Origin: Alistipes megaguti
GTDB lineage: Bacteria > Bacteroidota > Bacteroidia > Bacteroidales > Rikenellaceae
DNA: 64,000 nucleotides
Reading direction: 5' to 3'
Assembly: GCF_900604385.1 (NCBI RefSeq)
Contig: NZ_LR027382.1
Location: 1,568,501-1,632,500 of the forward strand
The notes under the pieces are model-generated. The model had not been told where the DNA came from, ran no database searches, and worked only from the letters and a program-made list of their open reading frames with translations. Below, piece after piece: positions 16,844-27,196 of the stretch. The translations under genes were made by a program, and so were the position numbers. Numbering within the stretch: position 1 is the stretch's first letter; each line of letters starts with the position of its first letter.

Positions 16844-17178
16844 GGTAGTGTTTCAAAAAGTGTGTCTGTGCAGGCGCCTTCAGATTCTTCAGATATGCAA
16901 ATATAGCGATTCTTGTTTTCAGATCCACACGCCGCGGCGTGTGGATCTTATTTTTGTGTTATAGTCTTCACTCGGGGAATAATTCCCGATCCAGGTCGAT
17001 CCGCGGCACCGGTAGTGTTTCAAAAAGTGTGTCTGAGAAGGAGCCTTCAGATTCTTCAGATATGCAAATATAACAATTCTTGTTTTTAGATCCACACGCC
17101 GCGGCGTGTGGATCTAATTTTTGTGTTATAGTCTTCACTCGGGGAATAATTCCCGGTCCAAGTCGATCCGCGGCACCG
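16844..17178. repeat. tandem duplication of an IS256-family terminus (167-bp units)
   Basis: Two near-identical units start with GGTAGTGTTTCAAAAAGTGT at 16844 and 17011. Each contains a 28-bp perfect palindrome (AGATCCACACGCCG and its complement; 16921-16948 and 17088-17115) and the last codons of the transposase. The first unit is cut off inside the transposase 3' end exactly where the second begins. This suggests one IS copy inserted into the end of another. Confidence 0.75.
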
Positions 17179-17930
17179 GTCTCAGGTAGGATTTCTTATC
17201 CATGGCCGTTTTACCCATCAGCAGCAGTACCGACTCCTCGCTGGGCATGGCTCCCCGCATGCGTGTAACCCGTCGAAAATCTTTCTGCAGACGCTCGATC
17301 CAGTTCGTCGTGTAGATCATCGACTGAATCCTTGCCTCGTAATTCAGATAGGTGAAGTAGGCTTTGTAGGCCGGATCCTCCGCCCGTCGTCGAAAACTGC
17401 GATAATCCTGCCCCCATTTCTCACAGAGCGCCTGCCATTGTTCCCAAGCTCTCTCCACCGTATAGCTGCGGTCTCCCGTACGGAAGAGCTGCCGCAGATC
17501 CTCGGCCAGCTCTCCCTTGTCGCCGTTGCGCACGCAGCTCAGCAGATTGCGTTTCAGATGCGTCGTGCAGCGTTGCAGCGGCGTCCCGGGAAAGACCGCA
17601 CTGATGACATCCTCCAGACCCTTCAGCCCATCGGCACACACCAGGCCGATCTTCCGAACGCCTCGTTCCTGCAGTTCTGCGAGCATCTCGCCCCAGCCCA
17701 GGGCGCTCTCCGTGGGTTTGTTGAAGATTCCAAGCACTTCACGCCGCTTGTCTTCACGCACGGCGAGCACTACATAGAAAGCTTCTGTTTCTACGCTCCG
17801 CTTGCGGTGGATCTTCATGTGTACGCAATCGATGAAGACGATCGGGTAATACGCCTCCAAAGAGCGCGTGAGCCATTGCGAGACATCTTCTCGAAGGTAG
17901 TCCAGCATTCGCGAAATGCTCGCCTTACTG
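17135..17930 (-). pseudogene. IS256-family transposase, C-terminal fragment
   Basis: Mutator-type DDE transposase. Visible: YSKASISRMLDYLREDVSQW, the catalytic region IVFIDCVHMKIHRKR, CADGLKGLEDVISAVFPGT, TTHLKRNLL and IYTTNWIERLQKDFRRVTR with the terminal Glu region. The stop is at 17135. Sequence homologous to the family begins at the Tyr of YSKAS next to the inserted IS terminus. About 60 residues between this point and the N-terminal fragment at 19640-19819 are missing, so a deletion accompanied the insertion. Confidence 0.8.
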
Positions 17931-19639
17931 TAGGAACTGTCGTAAAAAGAATAAAACTTTATAACGAATTGATTGCCAATGTAATATAAAATTTGTATCT
18001 TAGCTAAAGATAAAAAGAATACCTCCAATTGCCCTAGAAAAGCCAAATTTGGAGGTATCGCAAAAATTAATCTGCATGGCTAAGGTACAAAATTTCTCTG
18101 AAATATCACCCGATCTCCCTTTCACGGAGTTCGATTTTTATGAATTGTATAGGCGGACGTTCGAGACTAGCGAGCTGGGAAAAATCAGGAAGAGGCTGCC
18201 GCTTGGTGAGATGGCAGAGAACTTTGGACTGATAAGCAAGAGCATGAGAGCGAAGAAAGGACGAAAAACATACTTCACCCCGGAGGGCAAGGTTGCGCTG
18301 ATGTTCCTGAAGATGTACACAGGTCTGAGCAGCCCGAAGTTGATGGAGCATCTTAACGGCAACGTCCACTATCAGCTCTTCTGCGATTTGAGAATAGACC
18401 CGATGCATCCTCTGACGAACTACAAACTTCTGGACGACGTGTTTTCGGAACTGGCCCGCGGGCTGAAGATCCAACAGCAGCAGGAGATACTGGCAAGAGC
18501 CTGGAAACCGTACATGAAGGACCTGGATACGATGTATACGGATGCAACCTGTTACGAGAGCGAGATGCGCTATCCTACGGATGCGAAGCTTCTGTGGGAA
18601 GGAATAGAGAAGTCATATGAGATAATGTGCACTCTGAGTGCCAAGCTGAATGTGCACCGTCCGAGGACGAAGTACGTAGACGTAGAGAAGGCCAACCTGT
18701 CGTACAGGAAGCGGCGCAGGCATACGAAAGTCCAGACCAGGAAACTGACCAGACGCCTGCTCAACCTTTTGGGGAAGATACTGAAGGAGACCCGCACACT
18801 GGAGAGGGAGAATGCAGGCGCGGAGAAATTGCTGACAGCCAGACAGAAGAGCGATATTGAAATCATCACAAGAGTGTACCGCCAGCAGAAGGCCCACTTC
18901 GAGAACAACAATCCTCGCGAGAGTGTCAAGGACAGGATAGTGAGCATCAGCAAGCCGTATGTGAGGCCAATCGTGAGAGGCAAGGAAGTGAAGAGCGTAG
19001 AGTTTGGTGCGAAGTGCAACAACATCCAGGTTGACGGACTCTCATTCATCGAGAAGCTGTCATTCAATGCCTTCAACGAGGGAACCAGGCTTACGCACTG
19101 CCTGAAGATGCACCGAAAGCTCTTCGGTGTGGACGCGAAGAAGGTCGGAGGAGATGCAGGCTATGCCGGCAGCGCCAACAGGGGGTACTGCAAGGATAGA
19201 GGAATACAGACGTCATTTGTCAAGCGTGGCCGTCCGTCCTTGGAAAAGAAAGAGAACGACATCATCCGCAACGAGCTGGCGAGGGTGAGGGCAACGAGGA
19301 TGGAAGGCTCGTTCGGAACGCAGAAGGAACACTATGGCCTGAAACGCATCAAGGCAAGGACGAAGTTGACCGAAATCCTGTACATCTTCTTTGGCATCCA
19401 CACGGCGAATGCAGTACAACTCGTCCGGCGGGAAGTCAACGAAATTGCTCAGGCTGCCTGATGTTCGAGGTGAGTGAGAAACGGCCCTTTCACTGGAGTA
19501 TTGGCTCCAGTTGGGTCCAAAAATGAAAAAAGGGGCTCCGAAACGGAGCCGAAAATATAAAAAGATGAGTTCGATCGGAAAAATTACCGGGACAGTCTGC
19601 CGATTGACTCATAATGACGGAATTAAACGACTGTCCCTA
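17931..19639 (+). mobile_element. IS5/IS1182-like insertion sequence (~1.7 kb)
   Basis: Imperfect terminal inverted repeats: TAGGAACTGTCGT at 17931-17943 and the complement of TAGGGACAGTCGT at 19627-19639 (11 of 13 match). It carries one plus-strand transposase. A 10-bp hairpin (ATACCTCCAA...TTGGAGGTAT, about 18021-18058) precedes the gene and may block outside transcription. A GGCTCCG/CGGAGCC hairpin near 19530-19552 follows it. It sits inside an IS256-family transposase gene. Confidence 0.65.
18076..19461 (+). CDS. DDE transposase of the IS5/IS1182 type
   Basis: 461 aa from the ATG at 18076. The N-terminal DUF772-like part includes FTPEGKVALMFLKMYTGLSS and HLNGNVHYQLFCDLRIDP. The first catalytic Asp is in DTMYTDATCYESEMRYPTD. 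GDAGYAGSANRGYC carries the second Asp, and RMEGSFGTQKEHYGLKRIKA carries the Glu. Long basic and charged inserts between them fit this group. I preferred 18076 to the upstream ATG at 18049 because the latter lies next to the IS hairpin and adds no conserved residues. Confidence 0.85.
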   Translation: MAKVQNFSEISPDLPFTEFDFYELYRRTFETSELGKIRKRLPLGEMAENFGLISKSMRAKKGRKTYFTPEGKVALMFLKMYTGLSSPKLMEHLNGNVHYQLFCDLRIDPMHPLTNYKLLDDVFSELARGLKIQQQQEILARAWKPYMKDLDTMYTDATCYESEMRYPTDAKLLWEGIEKSYEIMCTLSAKLNVHRPRTKYVDVEKANLSYRKRRRHTKVQTRKLTRRLLNLLGKILKETRTLERENAGAEKLLTARQKSDIEIITRVYRQQKAHFENNNPRESVKDRIVSISKPYVRPIVRGKEVKSVEFGAKCNNIQVDGLSFIEKLSFNAFNEGTRLTHCLKMHRKLFGVDAKKVGGDAGYAGSANRGYCKDRGIQTSFVKRGRPSLEKKENDIIRNELARVRATRMEGSFGTQKEHYGLKRIKARTKLTEILYIFFGIHTANAVQLVRREVNEIAQAA

Positions 19640-19819
19640 ACTATGTCCCGGGCGAAAGCCGTTGCATTTATTCCCTGATGCGGAGTTTTCCCGGAGATAT
19701 TCCCGGCGCTCCGAGACCATCATACTCTCCAACAAGATCTCCAACAGATCCTGAAGGCTATTTTCCCGCTCCGAATGTTTGCATATTAATTCGGAAAGTT
19801 GTTCCTTTGTCAATACCAT
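19640..19819 (-). pseudogene. IS256-family transposase, N-terminal fragment
   Basis: Encodes MVLTKEQLSELICKHSEREN, then LQDLLEILLESMMVSERREY and GNKCNGFRPGHS. This is the characteristic opening of IS256-type transposases (helical region, then a G-N-x-x-N-G-x-x-x-G block). The frame stops at the terminus of the inserted IS. It pairs with the C-terminal fragment ending at 17135. Confidence 0.7.
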
Positions 19820-19887
19820 AAGTCTACTCTTTTTTAGTTTTTGTTGGTTTGCCTCTACAAATCTAAAAAATCTGTAGACTTTTTTAT

Positions 19888-20763
19888 TTATTCCTCCCTA
19901 GACACACTATTTGGAACAGTATCTCTTTGATTAAACAGTTCTTGTGCTTGATTTAGATTTTGTATAGATTCATTATATCTCTGCTCTATATTTTCTTTTG
20001 TTCTTTCAAATTCAGCAGTAGAGTTCGCCATGCTTCGTTGTTGCTGGAATATGAATCTTCTAATTTTGATTTTGATATCCTCTAAAAGGTTATTTCCATT
20101 TGTGTTTAGATCTTCAATGGTTTTCTCCCCTTGTGTTTTTAATTGCCGTATTTCTTTTACGCCATCGTTGCCTTGTTGGATCAACTCATCCATTTTGAAT
20201 ATAGAATAGAAACTGAATACCAGAAATATAATTGTCAGAACCGCAGCCCACATCGTGATATTACTATATTCATGTTCTATCTTATTCAGGTGTAAATCTA
20301 TCATTGTTTTGGTCTGACCATTGAGAAGCTCTCGCTCCGTATTCAATCGTAATGAATCTCTTAATAATCGTTCATCATATTTCTGATGTATTGACACCAC
20401 TTCGTCAAAATGGGTCTTAATAATCATACAGAGTTTATCCGACTGAGCTCTGGTTAAACTGCGAGTATTCGCCAAAGTAACTTTAATCATAGAGTCTGCC
20501 AAAGTTTTGGCAGTTGCATTTTGAATGCCGTCAACTATATTCCTATTATATGTGACCAGATTTAAATATAAGCTATCTGCCTTTTGAATATGTTCAACAT
20601 AAAGCTCTTTTATTTGATTTTGTGATTGTTCGAATTTGTGTTGTGAACATATCAAAAAGCAAATAAATAAAACAATAAATATGAGTAAAACGACAAGAAA
20701 TACTACACCATACTTAGTGTGCATGGCTTTGTAGTATATTTTCATATCTCTAAAGTGTGCCAT
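19888..20763 (-). CDS. membrane protein with coiled coils, partner of the R-M gene
   Basis: 291 aa. Transmembrane helices at about 19-39 and 171-189. Between them lies a helical region of about 130 residues with many Lys/Asp/Gln, and after the second helix a coiled coil to the C-terminus. The start is four bases after the stop of the restriction-modification gene, so it belongs to that operon. It is far more AT-rich than most of that gene. No family recognised; the layout recalls membrane sensor or effector proteins associated with defence loci, but this is inference. The IS256 terminus lies right behind its stop. Confidence 0.6.
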   Translation of the reverse strand: MAHFRDMKIYYKAMHTKYGVVFLVVLLIFIVLFICFLICSQHKFEQSQNQIKELYVEHIQKADSLYLNLVTYNRNIVDGIQNATAKTLADSMIKVTLANTRSLTRAQSDKLCMIIKTHFDEVVSIHQKYDERLLRDSLRLNTERELLNGQTKTMIDLHLNKIEHEYSNITMWAAVLTIIFLVFSFYSIFKMDELIQQGNDGVKEIRQLKTQGEKTIEDLNTNGNNLLEDIKIKIRRFIFQQQRSMANSTAEFERTKENIEQRYNESIQNLNQAQELFNQRDTVPNSVSREE

Positions 20764-20767
20764 AATT

Positions 20768-23700
20768 TTATTCTTCCAGTTTGAGTTTCGGGAGCGAGCG
20801 GACGATTTTCATCGTTTCGAGCGAGACGGTGATGATGCGCAGCAGCAGGTTGTAGATGTATTTCGGGTCGTCGTGCTCCCGGCACCAGTCGTTCGGATTG
20901 TTCTCAATCCGGCTCGCCGGGTCCGTCTTCACCGCATAGCGCTCCATCACCCACTCGATCGCCGACTTGCCGTTCACCACGTAGTCGTAGGCCTCCAGCG
21001 GAATGTTCTCAATCGTGATGCCCGCATTGTAATGGATTATGCGCTTGTCGGCCGTCTTGCTGTCCAGCTTGCCGAAGCGCATCTTATCATCTATGAAGTA
21101 GCTGATCTCGTCGCCGCGGTTCGTCAGCGGCGCGAGGAGGATGCGGCATCCGGCGTAGGGCTCCACGTGTTCGTATCCGAGGTGGAGTTCGGCCAGGCTG
21201 CGGCCGGCACGGCTGAAGGCCCAGAAGTCGTCGGGCGACTCGACCAGCGGCAGTCGGGGCAGCGACTTCTTGAGGTCGGTGGCGAAGGTCGTGCGGTAGT
21301 CCGGGGCGTGGAGGATGCCGTAGACATAATAGAAGATGTCCTCCTTGGTTACGCGGCTTCCGTACTGCTTGCGAGCCGTGGAGAGGATCCAGTCGGTCAC
21401 GCCGTCGCGGCGGACGTAGCGGTCCATCTCGCTCTGCGGGGCCGAGAAGAGGTCGGCAATATCCGCCGTGCTGTCATCATACCAATAGAGCGGGAAACAT
21501 TGACATCCACCATCATATGTATTATAGTCTACGATATTTTCTGTTATATATACTGAAAAGCCGCGTCTTGCTCCATTCCCTGTAACACAAATTATTAGAT
21601 TGCAATGATTAGGGGTCGGGAGGAGTTTGGTACTTAAGCCGATTGATTCATTAAATGCGGTTGCAAAATACAAATATTGTTTTTGAAATGGGCGATATGT
21701 GCCAATTCTTATTATTGAATTTGAATACTCGTATGTAATCTTTTTCTTAATACTATTACGCAATGAACGCGTCCAACTGATTTTGGTCGGATCGGTGTCG
21801 ATAAAATCCTCGACTGATAAATCGGGATTTGATTTGACGGCTCTTTGATAGGCCTGCTGTTGTTGATTGTAAAAGTCAATCATTGCAGCCATATTTTTCT
21901 CAACTGATTGTTTGGAGAAATTGTATACCCAAGAGTCTCGGCCGGAAGCTACTGCTGGTCCATTAACATTGAAAAAAGATTTATTCCCTTTCCCAAATTT
22001 CTTGTCGGGCTCCAGCGGGGTGTAGAGTTTGAACTGTTCGCTGCGCTTGTTGAGCCAGTCGCCGTGTTCGTTGGGGGTAATAGTGACCCATTGCATCAGC
22101 GGGTTGCTGATATCGCCCATATTGCGGATGATGTTCAGCTTCTCCTTGCGTGAGAGGTAGTCGCCGATGTCGTGGTAGCAGATGCGGGCCGCCTCGTCGG
22201 ATGCCTTCGGTTTCTTGACCAGAATGGTTATGGCCACACCGGTCATAATATCAAAGATATTTTGCCCTTCTTTTTTTGCCGTATCTCCAACTTTCCCTCG
22301 GATAGCCCCTCGTAAATTAAATATATAAATTGATGAAAATTCTTTTTCGAGGCACTTCCGCATACCGTCAAGTCCACTCGCTTCAATCCATTTGCTATTT
22401 GTAATAAAACCGATGACACACCGTCCTTTTTGTCGAGTCGGTCCGAAGCCCAGCGGAAGGCCTTGATATAACTGTCGTATGTCGATTTGTTAAGAGCAGC
22501 CTCCGAAAGAGCTACATAAGTATGTTGAATTCGGCTTTCGAGCGTCGGATAGGATTCGTTCTGCGCATTGTCGTTGGCCGACTTCTGCCCGATGGAATAG
22601 GGCGGGTTGCCGACGATGACGGTGATAGGTTTATTGCGCTGCTTTTTGACTCGCTGCGAGTTTTGCGGGAAAACCTCCTCCAATGCTGCGCGGCTCTCGT
22701 TGTCGTTTTCCAAGTCCTCGCCCAGCTGGAAGGTGTCGGTCAGACAGATGCCACCGAAGGGCCGGTACTCCGTATCGGGGCCCATCAGGTCGTGGAAGAC
22801 ATTCTCGATGTTGACCGAGGCGATGTAGTAGGCCATCAGCACGATTTCGTTGGCATGGATTTCCCGGCCGTATTTGCGCTCCAGGGCCTCGCGCGAGATG
22901 AGCCCGCTCTGGAGCAGGCGCGTGATGAAGGTGCCCGTTCCGGTGAAGGGGTCGAGGATGTGGACGTTCTCGTCGGAGAGCGACCGTCCGAACTCCCGCT
23001 GCAGGATATAACCCACCGAGCGGATGATGAAGTCGACCACCTCGACCGGGGTGTAGACGATGCCCAGTTTCTCGACCGTGCGGGGCGAGGCCACCTTGAA
23101 GAACTTGTCGTACAACTCGACGATGACCCGTTGTCGGTCTTCAGCTGTTGCATTTTTTCCTATAATGTTGCGGACATTATGGTAGAAACGTTGGAGTTTC
23201 AGATGTTCCTCCTCGGTCTTGGTCTCGTCGTCGAGCAGGTCGAGCATCTTCTGCATCGAGCGTGAGATGGGGTTACGGGCGGCAAACTGGTAGTTTTCGA
23301 AGAGGGCCTCGAACACCGGTCGCGAGATGATATGCTGCGAGAGCATCTCGATGGCGTCCTGTTCGGAGAGTCCGGGATTAATATTGCGGTGCAGACCGCG
23401 CATCAACTGGTCAAAGGCCTTGCGGTGCTTGCCGTTGTCGGCGATGAGGGTCTTGATGCGCTCGATATGTCGTTCGGCAATTTGGGCGATGTCTCTGGCC
23501 CAGAGTTCCCAATAGTGCCTTGGCCCAACTTTGGTTACCATTTTGGCGTAGAAGACGTTCTGCAGGTCGTTGAAGTCCAAAGCCAGTTGGGCGGCTAATT
23601 GCTCTGCTGCGGTTTGGTAGCGGGGAGAACTGTCTCCATCACTATGTTGGTCTTCGTCCTTGCGCGAGGCGCCGACTCCGCCGAAAAGGATATTCTGGGG

Positions 23701-25725
23701 CTTCCTTTTCGTAAATTCTACATTGAAAATTTTGGCATCAAAACGGTCGTCATGAGCGCGTAAACCATACAAGATTTCCCATACTATCTTAAAGCAGGGA
23801 TGTTTTTCGAGGACCTTGTCACCCTCGGCATTGGCCGGAACCACGACCGGAATGATGATATATCCGTATTTCTTGCCCTCGCTGCGGCGCATGACGCGGC
23901 CAACAGCCTGTACAATATCAACCTGCGATTTTTTGGAGTCAATAAAGATTACGGCATCGAGCGACGGGACATCGACACCCTCCGAAAGGCAGCGGGCGTT
24001 GGTCAGCATACGGCACTCGCGTTCGTTTTCGGGTTGCTCCTTGAGCCACATCAGATCCTCGTCGCGTTTGGTAGCCGACATCGAGCCGTCGACGTGGCGG
24101 GCAACGACATCGACCATCGTGGCGCGGTCCTCCTCGCGGATGTCCTCCATGTAGAGGTCCTTGTAGTCGGTGAAGGCTTTGGCGATTGCTTCTGACTTTT
24201 TGATGTTCGAACAAAAGGCCACGGCGCGGCGCATCGGTTGCGGATCTGACCCTTTAACAAGATCCTCGTCTGCACCGAGCATTTTCTTCGATAGAGCATT
24301 GATGCATCCGATCAGCCGTGAGGGATCATCAGCGTCGATGGTTCCGTCCTCGCGGGTCAGGGCTTTTTGCAGCGTGGGGGGAATGTCTTTTTCGCCCACG
24401 GCGAGAATAAGCACTTTGTAATCGACGAGTAATTCTCTCTCGACGGCTTCGCCGAAGCCAATGCGATAGATCTCGTCGCCGTACATCGAGCGGTCGTCCA
24501 TCGAGCAAAGGACGGCAGAGTTTTCTTTTGCCTTGTCTTTGGTCTCAGCGGTATAGAGGCGCGGCGTGGCGGTCATGTAGATGCGGCGCACGGCGCGCAG
24601 GAAGTCGTTGTTGTGGACCCGGACAAAGGCACTCTCGATTTCGTCCTTGAGCGTAACGCCCGTGGTGCGGTGCGCCTCGTCGCAGATGATGAGATCGAAC
24701 GTGCCGAAGGCGTCGCCGGTCTCCGCGAGCAGCTGCTGCTGGGCCCGCGAAATGACGTCGATGGACTGGTAGGTCGAGAAGACGACGGTCAGTCCCTCGG
24801 CATTGTGCCGGCGGGCGTGTTGCAGTTGTTTGACGATGGAGGGGACGTCGGTCGAGGCCGGAAGTGCCAGGTCGACGACGCTTGTCGTGTCGTTGTCGTT
24901 CTTTTCGGTCTGTTTCGAGACCTGCGGGTCGGAGCAGATGCAGACGGCCATCATCGGCTCCAGGGCCTGTTGCAGCCACGACCGCAGGGTTTGTCCCAGC
25001 AGGGCAATCGAGGGTACGAGGAACAGCACCAGACCGCGGCCCCCGGTTTCGTTCTCGGCGATTCGCAACGAGGTGAAGGTTTTGCCCGTGCCGCAGGCCA
25101 TGATGAGCTTGCCGCGCGTATGGGCGGGCTGGCCGGTGGCTTCGTCAATCTTGAAATAGGCGTGGGTCTGGTCGATGGCCTGCTGCTGGTGCTCCCGTAT
25201 GGCAAAGGGTTTGGACCGGGAGGCCATGCCGAAGATGCCCTGTTCGAGGCTGTTCCAGTCGACATCGTCGTTTTCGAGGTCGATAAGGTTCAGACGGGTT
25301 ACCGGCGGATTCTGATTGCGGATGGTCTGCTCGGCCGTGGAGTTCCATTTGTTTGTCGTCGAGATCCACAGCCGCTGCACGAATCCCGTCATGCCGGATT
25401 CGGTCTCGAAGCGTTTGCCCGAGGTAGAGAGGAATGTATCCACGTCGGGCTTGTTGATGAAGGCATTCGCCGCGTAGCATTTGCACTGGATGGCCCAATA
25501 CTCGCCCTCGACGGTGCGGGCCACAAGGTCGATGCCGGTGTCCTTGCCGCCGAACTGGTCGTGGAAGGGAAACTCCGTCCAGAGCCACACCTTCTCGAAG
25601 AGGTTGGCATACAAGGTCGTGGTTTTCAGATAGGCCTGCATGAGGCGTTCGAAACGGTATCCTTTGTCGCGTTCGGAAAAGGCGTCCTGGCGGAATTTAT
25701 TCAGAATTTGGGCGAATGTGCTCAT
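20768..25725 (-). pseudogene. Type ISP/IIG-like restriction-modification polyprotein, frameshifted
   Basis: Single-chain restriction enzyme like LlaGI/LlaBIII: about 1651 aa if repaired. Order: Mrr-like nuclease (GIDLVA at 64-69, IQCKCY at 79-84); SF2 ATPase/translocase (Walker A CGTGKT 211-216, DEAH 349-352, MTATPR 384-389, QAVGRVMRR 606-614); N6-adenine methyltransferase (DPFTGTGTF 925-933, NPPYS 1040-1044); C-terminal target-recognition region. Near residue 1102 the frame breaks at 22416-22421, where (AC)3 stands for an expected (AC)2; removing two bases restores GVIGFITNSKWIEASG and joins 22243-25725 with 20768-22363. Without repair the enzyme keeps nuclease, translocase and methylase but loses specificity. 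Two AT-rich patches inside the 3' half suggest exchange of recognition domains. Confidence 0.85.
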
Positions 25726-25873
25726 CGTGCAAGATTATATATACTCTAACAAAAGTAATCATTTCACCTCAATAAAAACAGAATCGAGGGGATTTATTCG
25801 CCCCTCGATTGTTGGTAATACTCTGATTGGATTGTCTATCGGAGAAATCGTATTTAATAAGTAGTATTCTTTT

Positions 25874-26758
25874 TTAACGCCGTCGCCCGCGGCGTTTGCG
25901 CGGTTGTTCCTGCTGGGTTTGTTCCGCCTCGTCGGGATCAAACCTCGGACGCAGCAGGTCGTCCAGCAGGTAGCTGAACGAGGGTGTCAGGGTCGGGGCC
26001 GATTGGCGTTCGGGAGCAAGCGCCTGTCGGCTGTTCCGTTCCAGAGCGGTGTCGATTTTCGAATAGCTGAACTGCCGGTCGATCTTCGAACCGTTGAACG
26101 GGTAGCCGTTTTTGGCAAACACGACTCCCTGCACGTCGGAGGTGCCTCCGCACATCCGGAACTCCGTAGTGACACCTTCGCGGCGCAAGGCTGCCGTCAG
26201 CTCCTCCCAGTTGCGGCAGCGGGGGACGGTATCGCACAGGGCATGGTAGATTTCGTATTTCGTCTTGTCCGGTTCGCGCAGCCGGTACTCCTTGACCTGC
26301 TCCTTGCCCGATGCAAAGTAGAGTCCGTAACGGGCGGTCAGTTGCTTGCAGAGCCGCTCCGAACGGTAGCGGTCGTTGCGGTCGGAGATCGTTCGTCCGT
26401 CGTTGCCCACGCGGTTGAAGAGAATATGCAGGTGGGGATGTTCCCGGTCGCGGTGGCGGACAATGATAAGTTGTGTATCCTTGATCCCCATCCGGTCCAG
26501 GTACTCCACCGCAATGGAGAGCAGCAGTCGGTTGTCCAACCGGGCGGCATCCCGGGGCGAAAAGGAGAGTACGACGTGTCCCACGGGTTTCGAAACCCTG
26601 GGGTTTTGCGCAGCCTGCCGTTCGAATCCGCGGATGATGGAGGGCGTGTCCTTGAACAGAACGCCCATCCCGGCCAGGCAATCGGCGCCCTTCCCGGGAC
26701 CGAAAATGTATTGGACGGCTCCGCTGAAGGAGCCGCCTTTCGAGAGTTTGGCAATCAT
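25874..26758 (-). CDS. relaxase/mobilization nuclease (MobB-type)
   Basis: 294 aa relaxase that nicks oriT and pilots the strand during mobilization. Start MIAKLSKGGSFSGAVQYIFG contains the candidate catalytic Tyr. HVVLSFSPRD and the metal-binding histidines in REHPHLHILFNRV are the HUH-type signature. YRSERLCKQLTARYGL follows. The C-terminus is Arg/Gln-rich. The start overlaps the mobC stop by four bases (ATGA), a normal Bacteroides mobilization operon. The oriT should lie just upstream of mobC, but I could not locate it. Confidence 0.88.
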   Translation of the reverse strand: MIAKLSKGGSFSGAVQYIFGPGKGADCLAGMGVLFKDTPSIIRGFERQAAQNPRVSKPVGHVVLSFSPRDAARLDNRLLLSIAVEYLDRMGIKDTQLIIVRHRDREHPHLHILFNRVGNDGRTISDRNDRYRSERLCKQLTARYGLYFASGKEQVKEYRLREPDKTKYEIYHALCDTVPRCRNWEELTAALRREGVTTEFRMCGGTSDVQGVVFAKNGYPFNGSKIDRQFSYSKIDTALERNSRQALAPERQSAPTLTPSFSYLLDDLLRPRFDPDEAEQTQQEQPRKRRGRRR

Positions 26759-27123
26759 GGCAGTTTGTCGATTCGGGTGAGCAGCGCATCAATTCGGTCG
26801 ACCAACGTCGCCAAAGTGGTGGTATCGCGTCCATACCCAGCCACATGCGCCATGCGGGCGAGTTGGTTGAGGTTGTTCGCCATGCCGGTGAGCTGCCGCA
26901 GCAGGGTGAGCGTCTCGGGAGTCATCCGGGCGCGGACGATGCTCCGGGCAAGGGCGCGCCGGGCGTATTCGGCACACACGAGACCGGCGCCCCGTGCCTT
27001 GCGGCACAGGGCGTCGTAATCGGTCTCGGTCAGGCAGACGACCAGCCTTCGTTTGAGTCGTTCCGTTTCGGGTTTGGGCGGGCGGCCGCCTCGCGGGCGG
27101 TTCGGATTCGTCGGACTTTTCAT
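26755..27123 (-). CDS. mobC: MobC-like mobilization accessory protein
   Basis: 122 aa. A basic Pro/Arg-rich N-terminus (PNRPRGGRPPKPETERLKRR) leads into a ribbon-helix-helix-like part (VVCLTETDYDALCRKARGAG), then the MobC-typical ANNLNQLARMAH block. MobC proteins bind oriT and help the relaxase. I chose the ATG at 27123: the longer frame to 27261 overlaps the integrase 3' end and lacks family features. A TATACTTG -7-like box lies just upstream on the minus strand. Confidence 0.8.
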   Translation of the reverse strand: MKSPTNPNRPRGGRPPKPETERLKRRLVVCLTETDYDALCRKARGAGLVCAEYARRALARSIVRARMTPETLTLLRQLTGMANNLNQLARMAHVAGYGRDTTTLATLVDRIDALLTRIDKLP

Positions 27124-27196
27124 CTGTGCAAGTATAATAGACCAGCGGGATGGATTCAGGAGGTTTCGAGTGTCTCGAAACATAAACTTGCTTTTA

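Larger units (their letters stand above)
17011..19886 (-). mobile_element. IS256-family insertion sequence, interrupted
   Basis: Contains both ends of an IS256-type transposase gene on the minus strand (N-terminus 19640-19819, C-terminus 17135-17930) split by another IS. The right terminus near 19868-19886 (a TAGACTTTTTTATT-type sequence) is only a weak inverted match to the left terminus, so that boundary is approximate. Confidence 0.6.

Noticed and set aside
16921..17115. 28-bp perfect palindromes considered as REP elements or an origin
   Set aside because: Both copies lie inside IS256-family termini, so they are part of the insertion sequence.
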